40,421 nt of DNA. It comes from a virus. A model generated the notes under the pieces. The model saw only the letters and a program-made list of their open reading frames with translations, made no database searches and was not told the origin of the DNA. Position 1 is the stretch's first letter. The number at the start of each line of letters is the position of its first letter. This document shows positions 1-7,272 of this stretch, one piece after another. Both the position numbers and the translations under genes were made by a program. The stretch covers positions 1 to 40,421 of IMG/VR virus record IMGVR_UViG_3300021091_000163, one strand, 5' to 3'.

Positions 1-2
1 AT

Positions 3-281
3 CTACTAGAGTCCGGAACATACAAAGAAATTTTAATCGTAGATGACATAAATGACAGTGGGGCTACATTTAATTGGATCATGGAAGACTGGAGATCTAC
101 TTGTTTTCCTAATGACGATTCATGGGATGAGGTATGGAACCAGAATGTAAAATTTGCTGTTTTGGTAGATAACCTTTCTAGCAAATGTTCAGTTCAAATG
201 GATTATATAGGTATTGAAATAAACAAAGCTGAAAAAGATGTTTGGGTAGACTTTCCCTGGGAAGATTGGTGGACAAAATGA
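3..281 (+). CDS. Phosphoribosyltransferase, C-terminal fragment (5' end outside window)
   Basis: The reading frame is open from base 3, and its start lies upstream of the window. The visible part has about 92 residues and contains ILIVDDINDSGATF, the hydrophobic-strand plus acidic PRPP-binding loop (VDDxxDSGxT) of type I phosphoribosyltransferases. Enzymes of this family transfer the ribose-5-phosphate of PRPP to or from a nucleobase; hypoxanthine/xanthine-guanine types are the closest in motif style. The C-terminus is rich in Trp and acidic residues (WVDFPWEDWW). The stop codon TGA overlaps the ATG of the next gene (ATGA), indicating translational coupling in a nucleotide-metabolism operon. 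The base specificity cannot be decided from this fragment. Confidence 0.75.
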   Translation, partial: LLESGTYKEILIVDDINDSGATFNWIMEDWRSTCFPNDDSWDEVWNQNVKFAVLVDNLSSKCSVQMDYIGIEINKAEKDVWVDFPWEDWWTK

Positions 282-505
282 TTGATGCGCTAGTGAAAGT
301 ACACTGCACAGATGCGGGTAAGAGTTTCGACATGCACGTGATTGGATACAAACCTAAGGCGCTTTTAGAAGTTGCTTTTCAAACAGTGAAAATTAGACTA
401 CAGTATATGGAGAGGACACGAGCATTCGCTGGCAGTTTAGGCGGGCGCGAATTCGTAATCAGAGAAGAAGAATTACCTCAAGAACGCAAGGAGTTTAGGA
501 GATGA
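278..505 (+). CDS. Hypothetical protein, 75 aa
   Basis: I do not recognise a family. The ATG at 278 is preferred over an in-frame GTG/ATG-like start at 242, because it overlaps the stop of the phosphoribosyltransferase as ATGA, the spacing used throughout this operon. The protein is small and charged, with a basic middle part (KIRLQYMERTRAF) and an acidic, Arg-ending tail (REEELPQERKEFRR). It shows no signal peptide or membrane segment. Its stop overlaps the start of the HIT-family gene (ATGA at 502-505), and the sequence AGGAG just before 502 serves as ribosome binding site for that gene. The function is unknown. Confidence 0.7.
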   Translation: MIDALVKVHCTDAGKSFDMHVIGYKPKALLEVAFQTVKIRLQYMERTRAFAGSLGGREFVIREEELPQERKEFRR

Positions 506-900
506 ATGACTTAAAGAAAGTAGTGCCTTGGGAGGTGAATTGTATTGACGATTCGAAAGGTGCTCCCTGGACCGAACTAGTAGACGAAGATTTTCATGTT
601 AAAATCTTCCGAGATGGATATCCGGTCACAGAAGGGCACCTTCTATTTGTGCCTAAATATAACAACTTTGCAGTGTTAAATGATGCGTTTGCTAGCGCCA
701 TTCGCCACGGTGAACGCAAACTTATCGAAGGCGAATGGGACGGTTTTAACATCGGAATGAATATCGGCGAAGCTGCTGGGCAGACCTGCACCTGGCCTCA
801 TGTGCATTTGATACCTAGGAGAAAGGGCGACATGCCAGATCCAACAGGCGGTGTCCGACATGTTATTCCAGAAAAAGGTAATTATCGAAAGTGGAAATAA
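502..900 (+). CDS. HIT-family (histidine triad) protein, 132 aa
   Basis: HIT proteins are nucleotide-binding hydrolases or transferases, for example Ap4A hydrolases and Hint. The signature is at residues 93-110: GQTCTWPHVHLIPRRKGD. In the canonical triad HxHxHxx, the second and third histidines are H100 and H102, while Trp98 stands where the first histidine is expected. A strand/turn typical of HIT folds (GHLLFVPK) lies at 45-52, and GGVRHVIPEKGNY at 116-128 is shared with other small HIT proteins. The start overlaps the preceding stop and has AGGAG directly upstream. The next gene begins at the base after its TAA. Because H102 and the surrounding fold are kept, nucleotide binding is likely; the exact reaction is not known. 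Confidence 0.8.
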   Translation: MNDLKKVVPWEVNCIDDSKGAPWTELVDEDFHVKIFRDGYPVTEGHLLFVPKYNNFAVLNDAFASAIRHGERKLIEGEWDGFNIGMNIGEAAGQTCTWPHVHLIPRRKGDMPDPTGGVRHVIPEKGNYRKWK

Positions 901-1731
901 ATGAGTAGAACTTTATTCATAGGTGACAGTCATACCATGGGATATAAATCAGTTTTGGATAAAACTGGTTTGGGAAGTTTTAGTCAATGGAATGATAATA
1001 ACTATGCAGAGATATACAGCGAAATTAACAACAAACCTGTTATTATATATGCATTATCCGGCGCAAGTAATCGATTATATACAGATTGGCTGAAATCAAT
1101 GTTTGAAACATACAAGGATATTGACGAAGTTTTTATTTGTTTAGCATCATTCAACAGATTTATTATTGCATTAGATGACATCACTAATGAAGAATGTATT
1201 CCTATCGATTGGTTTAAATTTAAGTTAGAAAATTCTACAGAAACAATACATAGATATATGGATGGCATAGTAAGAGATAATACTATGCAGTTACTGAACA
1301 AATCTACACTTAAAGATTACGATAATTATCCTGGAATTGAATTTAGCAGCGAAAATGGTTTAATAACTCCGGACTTACGTAAACATACATTTATGCAAGT
1401 CAAATTATTTTTTGAATTGAACACTTTTATAGAAAAGAAAGAATTTTTAAATTCTGTATATACATGGGATAATATTTGTAAAGATAATCATGCACAACTT
1501 CATTTATTTAATTTTACCAACAGACTCAAATTTCCAACGAAATTTGATTATTATGGAAAATTAAAAAACACAAAAATTGCAAATAAAACAGTTGAATCAT
1601 TTCTAGGAAATTTAGGATTCAATCATAAAAATTTTCTAATTGAAGATAACGAACATTACAATAAAGAATATCACGAACTGGTTGCTAAAAATTATATCCC
1701 ATGGCTAAAAACATTAAAAAATTACTCATAG
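901..1731 (+). CDS. SGNH/GDSL hydrolase-like protein, 276 aa
   Basis: The N-terminus reads LFIGDSHTMG (residues 5-14), matching block I of SGNH hydrolases with the nucleophile candidate Ser10. Near the C-terminus D249-N-E-H252 fits the DxxH catalytic Asp/His pair. A Gly/Asn block II/III candidate is ALSGASNR (about residues 51-58). SGNH enzymes are esterases or acyltransferases acting on lipids, O-acetylated sugars or peptidoglycan. There is no signal peptide. The ATG at 901 directly follows the stop of the HIT gene, and its 3' end overlaps the next SGNH-like gene by 31 nt. The middle of the protein is long and lysine/asparagine-rich and is not recognised. An inactive structural role is possible. 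Confidence 0.6.
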   Translation: MSRTLFIGDSHTMGYKSVLDKTGLGSFSQWNDNNYAEIYSEINNKPVIIYALSGASNRLYTDWLKSMFETYKDIDEVFICLASFNRFIIALDDITNEECIPIDWFKFKLENSTETIHRYMDGIVRDNTMQLLNKSTLKDYDNYPGIEFSSENGLITPDLRKHTFMQVKLFFELNTFIEKKEFLNSVYTWDNICKDNHAQLHLFNFTNRLKFPTKFDYYGKLKNTKIANKTVESFLGNLGFNHKNFLIEDNEHYNKEYHELVAKNYIPWLKTLKNYS

Positions 1732-2300
1732 CAGGAGATAGTTTCGCAGCGTTCTGGCCGGCATCTACTAACGGTTGGGTAAATCTCTTGGCTCAAGATT
1801 ACGAAGTAAAAAATATTGCTAAGGCAGGAGTTGGAGAATATAAAATATATAAACAAATACAAAATATCAATTTAAATAATTTTGATTGTATAATAGTCAG
1901 TCATACCAGTCCTAGTAGAATTCATACTAGAAATCATCCTTTGCACAAAACAGGATTTCATGACCAGTGCGATCTCATTATATCAGATTTGATGGGACAT
2001 TTTCAACCTTTCAATAAAAATCTAGCTGCATCTAAATCTTTTTTTAAATTTCATTATGATGAAGAATATCAGATAGACATCTATAAATTACTTCGAGAAA
2101 AGATCAATAAATTAATTCATATACCCTATGTCAGTTTAAGTCACATTGAAATTGTCAACGAATTAAAAATTGAGACTAATCATATAGATTTCAGTGATTT
2201 ATGGAAAATTGAAAGAGGACAAAATAATCATTATACAGACGAAGGCAACAGAATTATTTACAATACAGTCAAACAATTTATAGAAGATTTACATGACTGA
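1701..2300 (+). CDS. Second SGNH-like protein, 199 aa
   Basis: Residues 8-18 (LLIAGDSFAAF) resemble SGNH block I with Ser14 as nucleophile candidate. The C-terminus has NNHYTDEGNR (175-184), the usual position of the catalytic His (H177), followed by the helix that closes SGNH folds. The Asp three residues before the His is replaced by Gln174, so either the catalytic pair is incomplete or the family is divergent. HTSPSRIH near residue 68 is a conserved-looking loop. The gene starts inside the end of the preceding SGNH gene, which suggests that both products are made together and may have arisen by duplication. The substrate is unknown. Confidence 0.5.
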   Translation: MAKNIKKLLIAGDSFAAFWPASTNGWVNLLAQDYEVKNIAKAGVGEYKIYKQIQNINLNNFDCIIVSHTSPSRIHTRNHPLHKTGFHDQCDLIISDLMGHFQPFNKNLAASKSFFKFHYDEEYQIDIYKLLREKINKLIHIPYVSLSHIEIVNELKIETNHIDFSDLWKIERGQNNHYTDEGNRIIYNTVKQFIEDLHD

Positions 2301-2487
2301 AATTTGTGTACCTTGGAAAAGTCAGAGCGATCTTTGGTGGAATGAAACCTGTGCTCGTATTATTGATCATTTCGGACTTCCTGGAGATCGCTACACGACT
2401 GAAGTCAGCGTTGATTCTATGAAATTCTTTTTTCGAGACGAAAGAGAAGCGTTTATGTGTCGTATAATGATCAGTGAAGAACTATGA
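2293..2487 (+). CDS. Hypothetical protein, 64 aa
   Basis: This small soluble protein is rich in Trp and charged residues (PWKSQSDLWWNETC near the N-terminus, FFFRDEREAF near the C-terminus). The ATG at 2293 overlaps the end of the SGNH-like gene, and its TGA overlaps the ATG of the next gene, so it sits within a coupled operon. No domain is recognised. The pattern of a start, a beta-rich middle and a conserved aromatic cluster looks like a real short phage gene and not a chance frame. Confidence 0.6.
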   Translation: MTEICVPWKSQSDLWWNETCARIIDHFGLPGDRYTTEVSVDSMKFFFRDEREAFMCRIMISEEL

Positions 2488-2666
2488 CAAAATTTATTTT
2501 AGGTTTTTTATTGGCTTGTTTACTGTGGATATTAATTTTACATAACATAGAAATACCGGAATACAAAATTTATGATTGTAGCATGGCAGAGTGGAATCAA
2601 GAAATTCCAAGAGATGTAAGAGAAGAATGTCGTAAATTATATCGTAAACAAGAAAGATTTTTATGA
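2484..2666 (+). CDS. Small membrane protein, 60 aa
   Basis: The N-terminal segment ILGFLLACLLWILILHNI (residues 5-22) is a clear hydrophobic transmembrane helix or uncleaved signal anchor, followed by an acidic and then basic soluble tail of about 35 residues with two cysteines (C33, C49). Overlaps of 4 nt with both neighbours (ATGA) support the start and stop. Small single-span proteins of this kind are common in phage operons and can act at the host inner membrane, but nothing in the sequence tells which role this one has. Confidence 0.6.
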   Translation: MTKFILGFLLACLLWILILHNIEIPEYKIYDCSMAEWNQEIPRDVREECRKLYRKQERFL

Positions 2667-3112
2667 AAGAAAAATTTAAAAAAGCGTACATGCAGATCGC
2701 AGAAGTGTTTGCAGAACTAAGCCATGCACGTAGACTTCATGTAGGGGCTATAGTAGTCAAAGACGATCGTATTATCAGTATCGGTTATAACGGGATGCCC
2801 GCAGGTTGGGAAAACAACTGTGAAGACGAAGTAAAAGAAGAACTTGACGAAAAGTTTGTTACAGTTCTCAAAACTAAGCCAGAGGTATTACATGCCGAAT
2901 CAAATGCTATCGCGAAATTGGCAAAGAGTACAGAATCTGGTGCCGGCGCTACTATGTTTATAACTCATAGTCCTTGCTTAGATTGTGCGAAATTGATTTA
3001 TCAATCCGGAATCAACAATGTATACTATAAACAAAATTATAGAAACGAAGAAGGAATAAAATTTCTTGAAAAATCTGGAGTTCTAATTGAAAAGTTGGAT
3101 ATTGACCGTTAA
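2663..3112 (+). CDS. Deoxycytidylate (dCMP) deaminase, 149 aa
   Basis: This zinc-dependent enzyme converts dCMP to dUMP and so feeds dTMP synthesis during phage DNA replication. The zinc and proton-transfer motif HAE is at 77-79, the second zinc motif PCLDC at 104-108 (C105, C108), and the substrate loop GYNGMP at 41-46. The length is within the usual range for a bacterial or short phage dCMP deaminase and somewhat shorter than T4 Cd. The ATG overlaps the preceding TGA. The last 26 nt overlap the next gene, which begins with TTG. An allosteric dCTP-binding insertion as in T4 cannot be excluded or confirmed. Confidence 0.9.
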   Translation: MKEKFKKAYMQIAEVFAELSHARRLHVGAIVVKDDRIISIGYNGMPAGWENNCEDEVKEELDEKFVTVLKTKPEVLHAESNAIAKLAKSTESGAGATMFITHSPCLDCAKLIYQSGINNVYYKQNYRNEEGIKFLEKSGVLIEKLDIDR

Positions 3113-3281
3113 AGAAGATGGAATCGTAGAATTGCCAGAAGATCTGCTGAAAGAAACAGGCTGGCAGTGCAGAGACACTCTACACTGGATCGATAACAAA
3201 GATGGTTCGTGGACTTTAATTAAAGAAGAAGACTTGACAAACTTTATTAAAAAAGGTATAATAAGTAATGAGCAAAATTAA
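3087..3281 (+). CDS. SpoVT/AbrB-like small protein, 64 aa, TTG start
   Basis: The pattern ILTVKEDGIVELPEDLL, then TGW, DTL and a DGSW turn, fits the swapped-hairpin AbrB/SpoVT fold (strand, Gly, strand, LPxxLL, then GDxL-like). These folds are DNA-binding regulators or antitoxins; no toxin partner is seen next to it. The start is a TTG at 3087 inside the end of the dCMP deaminase gene, supported by GGAG six bases upstream. No ATG exists in the frame before the domain. The 3' end overlaps the QueE gene by 14 nt. The fold assignment is by pattern only. Confidence 0.5.
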   Translation: MKSWILTVKEDGIVELPEDLLKETGWQCRDTLHWIDNKDGSWTLIKEEDLTNFIKKGIISNEQN

Positions 3282-4125
3282 AATAGCAGAATTGTTTTAC
3301 AGCATTCAAGGCGAAGGACGCTATATGGGTGTTCCGTCTGTTTTCTTACGCACATTTGGTTGTAATTTTAAGTGTGCCGGCTTCGGTATGCCCAAAGGGG
3401 AATTAAGTAATGAGGTGGAGGCGATCGCGACTAAAATTGATTCTTTTAAAACTTATGAAGAATTACCATTGGTATCTACTGGCTGCGACAGTTATGCTAG
3501 TTGGGATCCCCGTTTTAAAGACCTTTCACCAATGCTCACATCAGACGCCATCGCAGAAAGAATATGTGAGATCCTGCCATATAATCAGTGGCAAGATGAG
3601 CATTTGGTGATCACTGGCGGTGAGCCATTGCTAGGTTGGCAACGTGCTTATCCTGATCTACTGCGTCATCCTAAGATGGCAGGACTAAAAGAAATTACAT
3701 TTGAGACTAATGGTACTCAAAAGTTAACATCAGAATTTAAAGAGTTTCTATCAATTGAATGGCTGATGCCGCATCCAGAATATAACAAAGAAATCACATT
3801 TAGCGTTAGTGCTAAATTAAGTTGTTCGGGTGAAGAGCGTCACGAAGCGATTCGTCCAGACATTGTATGTGAATATGAAGAAGTCGGTTATACATATCTT
3901 AAATTTGTCATAGCTACAGAAGAAGATGCAGAAGAAGCATTAGAGACTCTAGATATATATCGTGCAGAAGGGTTCGAAGGTCCTTGCTATTTGATGCCAG
4001 TTGGTGGCGTGGAAAGTGTTTATACTCTAAACAATCGTCGTGTAGCGGAATTAGCGATGAAACATGGATTGAGATACAGCGATAGACTACAGGTTCCGCT
4101 ATTTAAAAATGAGTGGGGAACATGA
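3268..4125 (+). CDS. queE: 7-carboxy-7-deazaguanine synthase (QueE), variant cysteine motif, 285 aa
   Basis: QueE is a radical SAM enzyme that turns 6-carboxytetrahydropterin into 7-carboxy-7-deazaguanine, the base precursor of queuosine and of 7-deazaguanine DNA modifications in phages. The family start ELFYSIQGEGRYMGVPSVFL is at residues 8-27, ITGGEP at 115-120 and FETNGT at 145-150. The cluster motif is unusual: C32-x3-C36 is followed not by xxC but by about 36 residues to C73 (TGCDSYASWD). The inserted segment begins GFGMPKGE. Other 7-deazaguanine genes (FolE, QueD, QueC, a transglycosylase) are not in the window. The ATG at 3268 overlaps the previous gene; the TGA overlaps the next ATG. 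Confidence 0.85.
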   Translation: MSKIKIAELFYSIQGEGRYMGVPSVFLRTFGCNFKCAGFGMPKGELSNEVEAIATKIDSFKTYEELPLVSTGCDSYASWDPRFKDLSPMLTSDAIAERICEILPYNQWQDEHLVITGGEPLLGWQRAYPDLLRHPKMAGLKEITFETNGTQKLTSEFKEFLSIEWLMPHPEYNKEITFSVSAKLSCSGEERHEAIRPDIVCEYEEVGYTYLKFVIATEEDAEEALETLDIYRAEGFEGPCYLMPVGGVESVYTLNNRRVAELAMKHGLRYSDRLQVPLFKNEWGT

Positions 4126-4565
4126 TGCAAAAATTTCTTAAAAAAATAATGGGATTAGATAGATTAGAAGAATCTATCCAAAAAGCAGAAAATGAATTAG
4201 CCGAAGCTAATCGCAAATTAGAAGAAGCATCAAAAGCACAAAAAGAAGCAGAGGCTCAAGAAGAAATATCCAAATTATCTCCCAAAGAGCGAGCTAATCG
4301 AAAAAAAGAACCTTGGGTTGGTGTATTAAATACGCATGTTAATCAAGACAACATCCGAAATGGATTTTTTGAGCTTGACTGGAACGACCATTTTGTGTTA
4401 AAATTAAAACAAGAGGGTTACGGTGCAGATGGCGATCCGGATGAAGAAATCGTAGATCGCTGGTTCCGTGAGCTTTGTGCAAACGTGGTTGTAGATGGTG
4501 ACTACGGTGGTCCTGTTAATACAGGTGTTATAGACATACAGAGTGTAAAGAAAAATAATCAATGA
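4122..4565 (+). CDS. Conserved phage protein with N-terminal coiled coil, 147 aa
   Basis: The start is taken as ATG 4122, which overlaps the QueE stop (ATGA) and follows GGGGA; a GTG at 4113 is less likely. Residues of about 15-55 are a charged heptad-like coiled coil rich in Ala, Glu and Lys, followed by a globular part containing PWVGVLNTHV, ELDWNDHFV and DPDEEIVDRWFRELC. I recognise the C-terminal part as a conserved protein of T4-like phages without known function. The stop overlaps the exonuclease gene (ATGA), so the pair may be translated together; a role near DNA replication is only an inference from position. Confidence 0.75.
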   Translation: MMQKFLKKIMGLDRLEESIQKAENELAEANRKLEEASKAQKEAEAQEEISKLSPKERANRKKEPWVGVLNTHVNQDNIRNGFFELDWNDHFVLKLKQEGYGADGDPDEEIVDRWFRELCANVVVDGDYGGPVNTGVIDIQSVKKNNQ

Positions 4566-5548
4566 CCTATATTTTGGTAGACACTGCTAATACGTTTTTT
4601 CGTGCTAGACATGTTATAAACGGCGATGCTGACATCAAGCTCGGCATGGCATTTCATATTACCCTAAATTCTATTCGCAAAGCCTGGCAGCAATTTAACG
4701 GCAGTCATGTTATTTTTTGTTTAGAAGGCAGATCATGGCGTAAAGATTACTATGCTCCTTATAAAAGAAACCGCAGTGAGGCTCGTGCTGCTCTTAATGA
4801 ACGTGAGCAAGAAGAAGATCGTGTATTTTGGGAAGCGTTTGACACTTTTAAAGAATTTATCTCAGAAAAAACTAATTGTACAGTTCTTCGTAACGAACAA
4901 CTAGAAGCAGACGATCTTATCGCGGGTTGGATACAAACACATCAAAACGACAATCATGTAATTATAAGTACAGATACCGATTTCGTGCAATTAATTGCTC
5001 CAAATGTTCGACAGTACAATGGAGTTATGGAACATGTGATTACACATGAAGGAATTTTTGACGATAAAGGTAAACCGGTAATCGATAAAAAGACCAAAGA
5101 ACCAAAAGCTGCTCCGAATCCAGAATGGCTATTATTTGAAAAATGTATGCGCGGTGACACTTCTGACAACGTATTTTCAGCTTATCCGGGGGTTCGTACC
5201 AAAGGTACAAGTAAAAAAGTTGGTCTTACTGAAGCGTTCGAAGATCGTAAAAGCAAAGGATTCGCGTGGAATAATCTCATGCTACAGCGATGGACTGATC
5301 ACGAAGGCAAAGAACATCGTGTATTAGAAGACTACGAACGTAATCGTAGGTTGATCGATCTTTCTTATCAGCCAGATTATATCAAAGAAATTGTCTCTAC
5401 AACTATTTCACAGGCTGTCGAATCAAATAAAAACATCAGCCAAGTTGGCATTCGATTAATGAAGTTTTGTAATCTTTACGATCTTAAAAAGATCGCAGAG
5501 CAGGCACAATCATATGCCGAACCATTAAATGCGAGGTACACACTATGA
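4562..5548 (+). CDS. rnh: RNase H / 5'-3' exonuclease of the T4 Rnh (FEN) family, 328 aa
   Basis: T4 RNase H removes RNA primers and flaps from lagging-strand fragments. The metal-binding acidic residues of the PIN/FEN fold are present: D7 in ILVDTAN, E115 with D117 and D118 (EADDLI), D138 and D140 (STDTDF), and D199/D202 in RGDTSDN. The helical-arch/substrate motif LEGRSWRKDYYAPYKRNR lies at 54-71. The segment AYPGVRTKGT after the last acidic cluster corresponds to the helix-hairpin-helix entry that binds DNA. The length is close to the family. It is coupled by 4-nt overlaps to the genes on either side. Confidence 0.85.
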   Translation: MTYILVDTANTFFRARHVINGDADIKLGMAFHITLNSIRKAWQQFNGSHVIFCLEGRSWRKDYYAPYKRNRSEARAALNEREQEEDRVFWEAFDTFKEFISEKTNCTVLRNEQLEADDLIAGWIQTHQNDNHVIISTDTDFVQLIAPNVRQYNGVMEHVITHEGIFDDKGKPVIDKKTKEPKAAPNPEWLLFEKCMRGDTSDNVFSAYPGVRTKGTSKKVGLTEAFEDRKSKGFAWNNLMLQRWTDHEGKEHRVLEDYERNRRLIDLSYQPDYIKEIVSTTISQAVESNKNISQVGIRLMKFCNLYDLKKIAEQAQSYAEPLNARYTL

Positions 5549-6021
5549 CAGATTTACACGCTAAACCAATTATAGATAACAAATTTTGGATAGTAGAAAA
5601 AGACGGCGCTAAATTTGCTACATTACGAAAGAACGAAGATAATAGATTCGTTCTTAGTAACGAGTTAGGCGTTAAAATTTATGACAATAAAGAAAGTTTA
5701 ACAAAACAATTTGGCAAAGATTTTTTTGTAGCGAAAATTCTAAAAGAAGCTGACGAATCTAAACCAAATGAGGTTCACGGATTTGGAACAAGCACAAGTC
5801 CATTCAATTCGATGTTCGATATTAAAAGAAAATTACCTTTGTTTACCAAGAGCGAAGATTCAAAAAGTTTGTACTGTGCCGGTTACTATGTTATTCGTTT
5901 TGACAAAGGTTGGGTCAAATCATTTTGTCCTAAACTAATTACTCTTCAAAGATACGAATATAGAGGTCCTTTTAAAACGGAATTAGAAATGAAACAGGCA
6001 TTATCAAATGTCTCAAAATAA
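5545..6021 (+). CDS. Conserved T4-like phage protein, 158 aa
   Basis: I recognise the C-terminal half (LPLFTKSEDSKSLYCAGYYV, then GWVKSFCPKLITL) as a family conserved in T4-like phages of aquatic bacteria. The function is unknown. It has a beta-rich N-terminal part (FWIVEKDGAKFATLRK) and two conserved Cys (in YCAGYY and SFCPKL). There is no membrane segment. The start overlaps the RNase H stop (ATGA), and its 3' end overlaps the next gene by 14 nt, so it is in the same operon and probably expressed with replication genes. Confidence 0.75.
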   Translation: MTDLHAKPIIDNKFWIVEKDGAKFATLRKNEDNRFVLSNELGVKIYDNKESLTKQFGKDFFVAKILKEADESKPNEVHGFGTSTSPFNSMFDIKRKLPLFTKSEDSKSLYCAGYYVIRFDKGWVKSFCPKLITLQRYEYRGPFKTELEMKQALSNVSK

Positions 6022-6256
6022 AATTCCTACTAATCTTCCATCTGTGGAAAAACTAATTCAACGATGTAATGTTGCAGAAAAAAGCCAACAAAAAGAGATC
6101 CGCATAACAATTCAAGAAGCTCGTGAACTTACACAGGAATTAGCTATTATTACTGCGCAAATGAGCAAGACTGTTCAGGAAATACATCAAATGTTATTGG
6201 AAATACGTGAATCTACCACTAAAATAGATGTTAAGTTCGACGGCGGTACCTTCTAA
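6008..6256 (+). CDS. Small helical conserved phage protein, 82 aa
   Basis: From residue 11 to about 72 the protein is an almost continuous predicted amphipathic helix (SVEKLIQRCNVAEK, EIRITIQEARELTQELAIIT, EIHQMLLEIRESTTKI), ending in a short strand VKFDGGTF. I have seen the EARELT-type helix in short proteins of T4-like phages, always without a function. It overlaps the preceding gene by 14 nt and is the last gene before a 42-bp gap with a late-promoter-like octamer, so it probably ends the early/middle operon. Confidence 0.65.
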   Translation: MSQNKIPTNLPSVEKLIQRCNVAEKSQQKEIRITIQEARELTQELAIITAQMSKTVQEIHQMLLEIRESTTKIDVKFDGGTF

Positions 6257-6260
6257 TTTA

Positions 6261-6268
6261 GATAAATA
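6261..6268 (+). promoter_or_regulatory. Candidate T4-type late promoter (GATAAATA)
   Basis: The only gap of note in the left part of the window (6257-6298) holds GATAAATA, one base from the T4 late-promoter octamer TATAAATA. Transcription would start near 6274, giving a 25-nt leader with AGGA (6284-6287) before ATG 6299. The octamer is short and the genome AT-rich, so chance occurrence is possible, but it is in one of the few intergenic spaces. Confidence 0.45.
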
Positions 6269-6298
6269 TATACGTGGTTAATCAGGACACGTATAATA

Positions 6299-6583
6299 AT
6301 GAGTAGACCAAAACCTAAAGTAATCCTTGAATATGCCAATAAGGAAAATTATAAGATTGAACAAATCTTAGAAAGTGATGCCATATGGGCTGTATTTTAT
6401 CAAGGGAAACCTTTTAATTTAAAAAGCGGAAGTTTACTAGCTTCATATCCTGGTCCTAAATATAAAAAAGTTTCTTTTTCAAATCCAGGACATGCTCATA
6501 ATTTAGCAAAGAAACTTAATAGATTATTTAAGACTTCGGACTTTTCTGTATACAAATTAAGTGAAGGTGAAAAAATAAATTAA
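6299..6583 (+). CDS. Conserved T4-like phage protein, 94 aa
   Basis: I recognise this as a small conserved protein of aquatic T4-like phages: it opens with MSRPKPKVILE, has IWAVFYQGKPFNLK in the middle and GPKYKKVSF followed by NPGHAHNLAKKLN. It is basic, soluble, and has no known function. It is the first gene after the candidate late promoter at 6261 and ends one base before the next start (TAATG junction at 6581-6585), so translation of the two is coupled. The aromatic and basic content would suit nucleic-acid binding, but no fold is identified. Confidence 0.75.
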   Translation: MSRPKPKVILEYANKENYKIEQILESDAIWAVFYQGKPFNLKSGSLLASYPGPKYKKVSFSNPGHAHNLAKKLNRLFKTSDFSVYKLSEGEKIN

Positions 6584-6966
6584 TGGATCTAAAGAATACC
6601 TATACAGAGGTATTCCTCAAAGCCTCAGGACTGCCTACAAGTGATGTTTACAAATACAAAAACTTATGGTGGTACAATCTTAGAAGAAAAAAAGATCAAG
6701 GTCTTAGACTGACCGAACAAGGTATTAATTTCGTAGAATCAAAAGCTGAAATTAAAACCTATAAAATCGATCTTCCAAAAGAAACAAAAATCACTCCACA
6801 GATTTTAGTTTGGTTAGATCATTTTATCAATACTCCATTTTATCTAGAAAAAAACTTTATCAAAGTTTTATCCGAAAAGTCTGCTTTTGAACTTTATCTA
6901 TTTTCCGGAGATATTAAAAAAATGGGGATGGCAAAGGCCATGAACAAAAGAATAAACCAAGAATAA
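6583..6966 (+). CDS. Conserved T4-like phage protein, 127 aa
   Basis: This belongs to a family I recognise from T4-like phages of aquatic bacteria; the function is unknown. The most distinctive piece is YKNLWWYNLRRKKDQGLRLT (residues 25-44): aromatic, very basic and followed by a Gly/Leu turn. The C-terminal part has ILVWLDHFINTPFYL and LYLFSGDIKKMGMAKA, likely helical. The ATG overlaps the stop of the previous gene. A DNA- or RNA-binding role is conceivable from the charge but not shown. Confidence 0.75.
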   Translation: MDLKNTYTEVFLKASGLPTSDVYKYKNLWWYNLRRKKDQGLRLTEQGINFVESKAEIKTYKIDLPKETKITPQILVWLDHFINTPFYLEKNFIKVLSEKSAFELYLFSGDIKKMGMAKAMNKRINQE

Positions 6967-6999
6967 GCTCTGGTTATTTTCTTTACAGTAAATATTATC

Positions 7000-7272
7000 A
7001 TGATCGAAATCAATGCTTTAGATGTTTTGAAAGAAAGAAAAGTAGATACTGCTTTTCCTCAATTTTCCAAAATGAAAATATCAGACGGAGAATGGCATCT
7101 AAACGATATCGAAAGCTGGATTACAAATAAATTAAAGGGTAGATTTTATCTACAAAAAATACCGAATGTGGGGTCTGATGGAAAGTTGAAAGCTTCTGCA
7201 TTCGTAGGTTTTGAAGACCATAAAGAACTAACATATTTTATGTTGGCCTGTCCATATCTAAGGAGAAAATAA
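7000..7272 (+). CDS. Hypothetical protein, 90 aa
   Basis: No domain is recognised. The sequence is mixed alpha/beta, with DGEWHLNDIESWITNKL in the middle and a C-terminal YFMLACPYLRRK. The ATG at 7000 follows a 33-bp gap with AGTAAATATTATC just before the start and no clear Shine-Dalgarno sequence, so initiation may rely on A/T-rich leader or a coupled ribosome. The TAA overlaps the ATG of the next gene by one base, and the AAGGAG for that gene lies within its last codons. Confidence 0.6.
   Translation: MIEINALDVLKERKVDTAFPQFSKMKISDGEWHLNDIESWITNKLKGRFYLQKIPNVGSDGKLKASAFVGFEDHKELTYFMLACPYLRRK

Noticed and set aside
6984-6999. AGTAAATATTATC before ATG 7000 as a late promoter
   Set aside because: It matches TATAAATA poorly and is too close to the start codon to leave a leader with a ribosome site.
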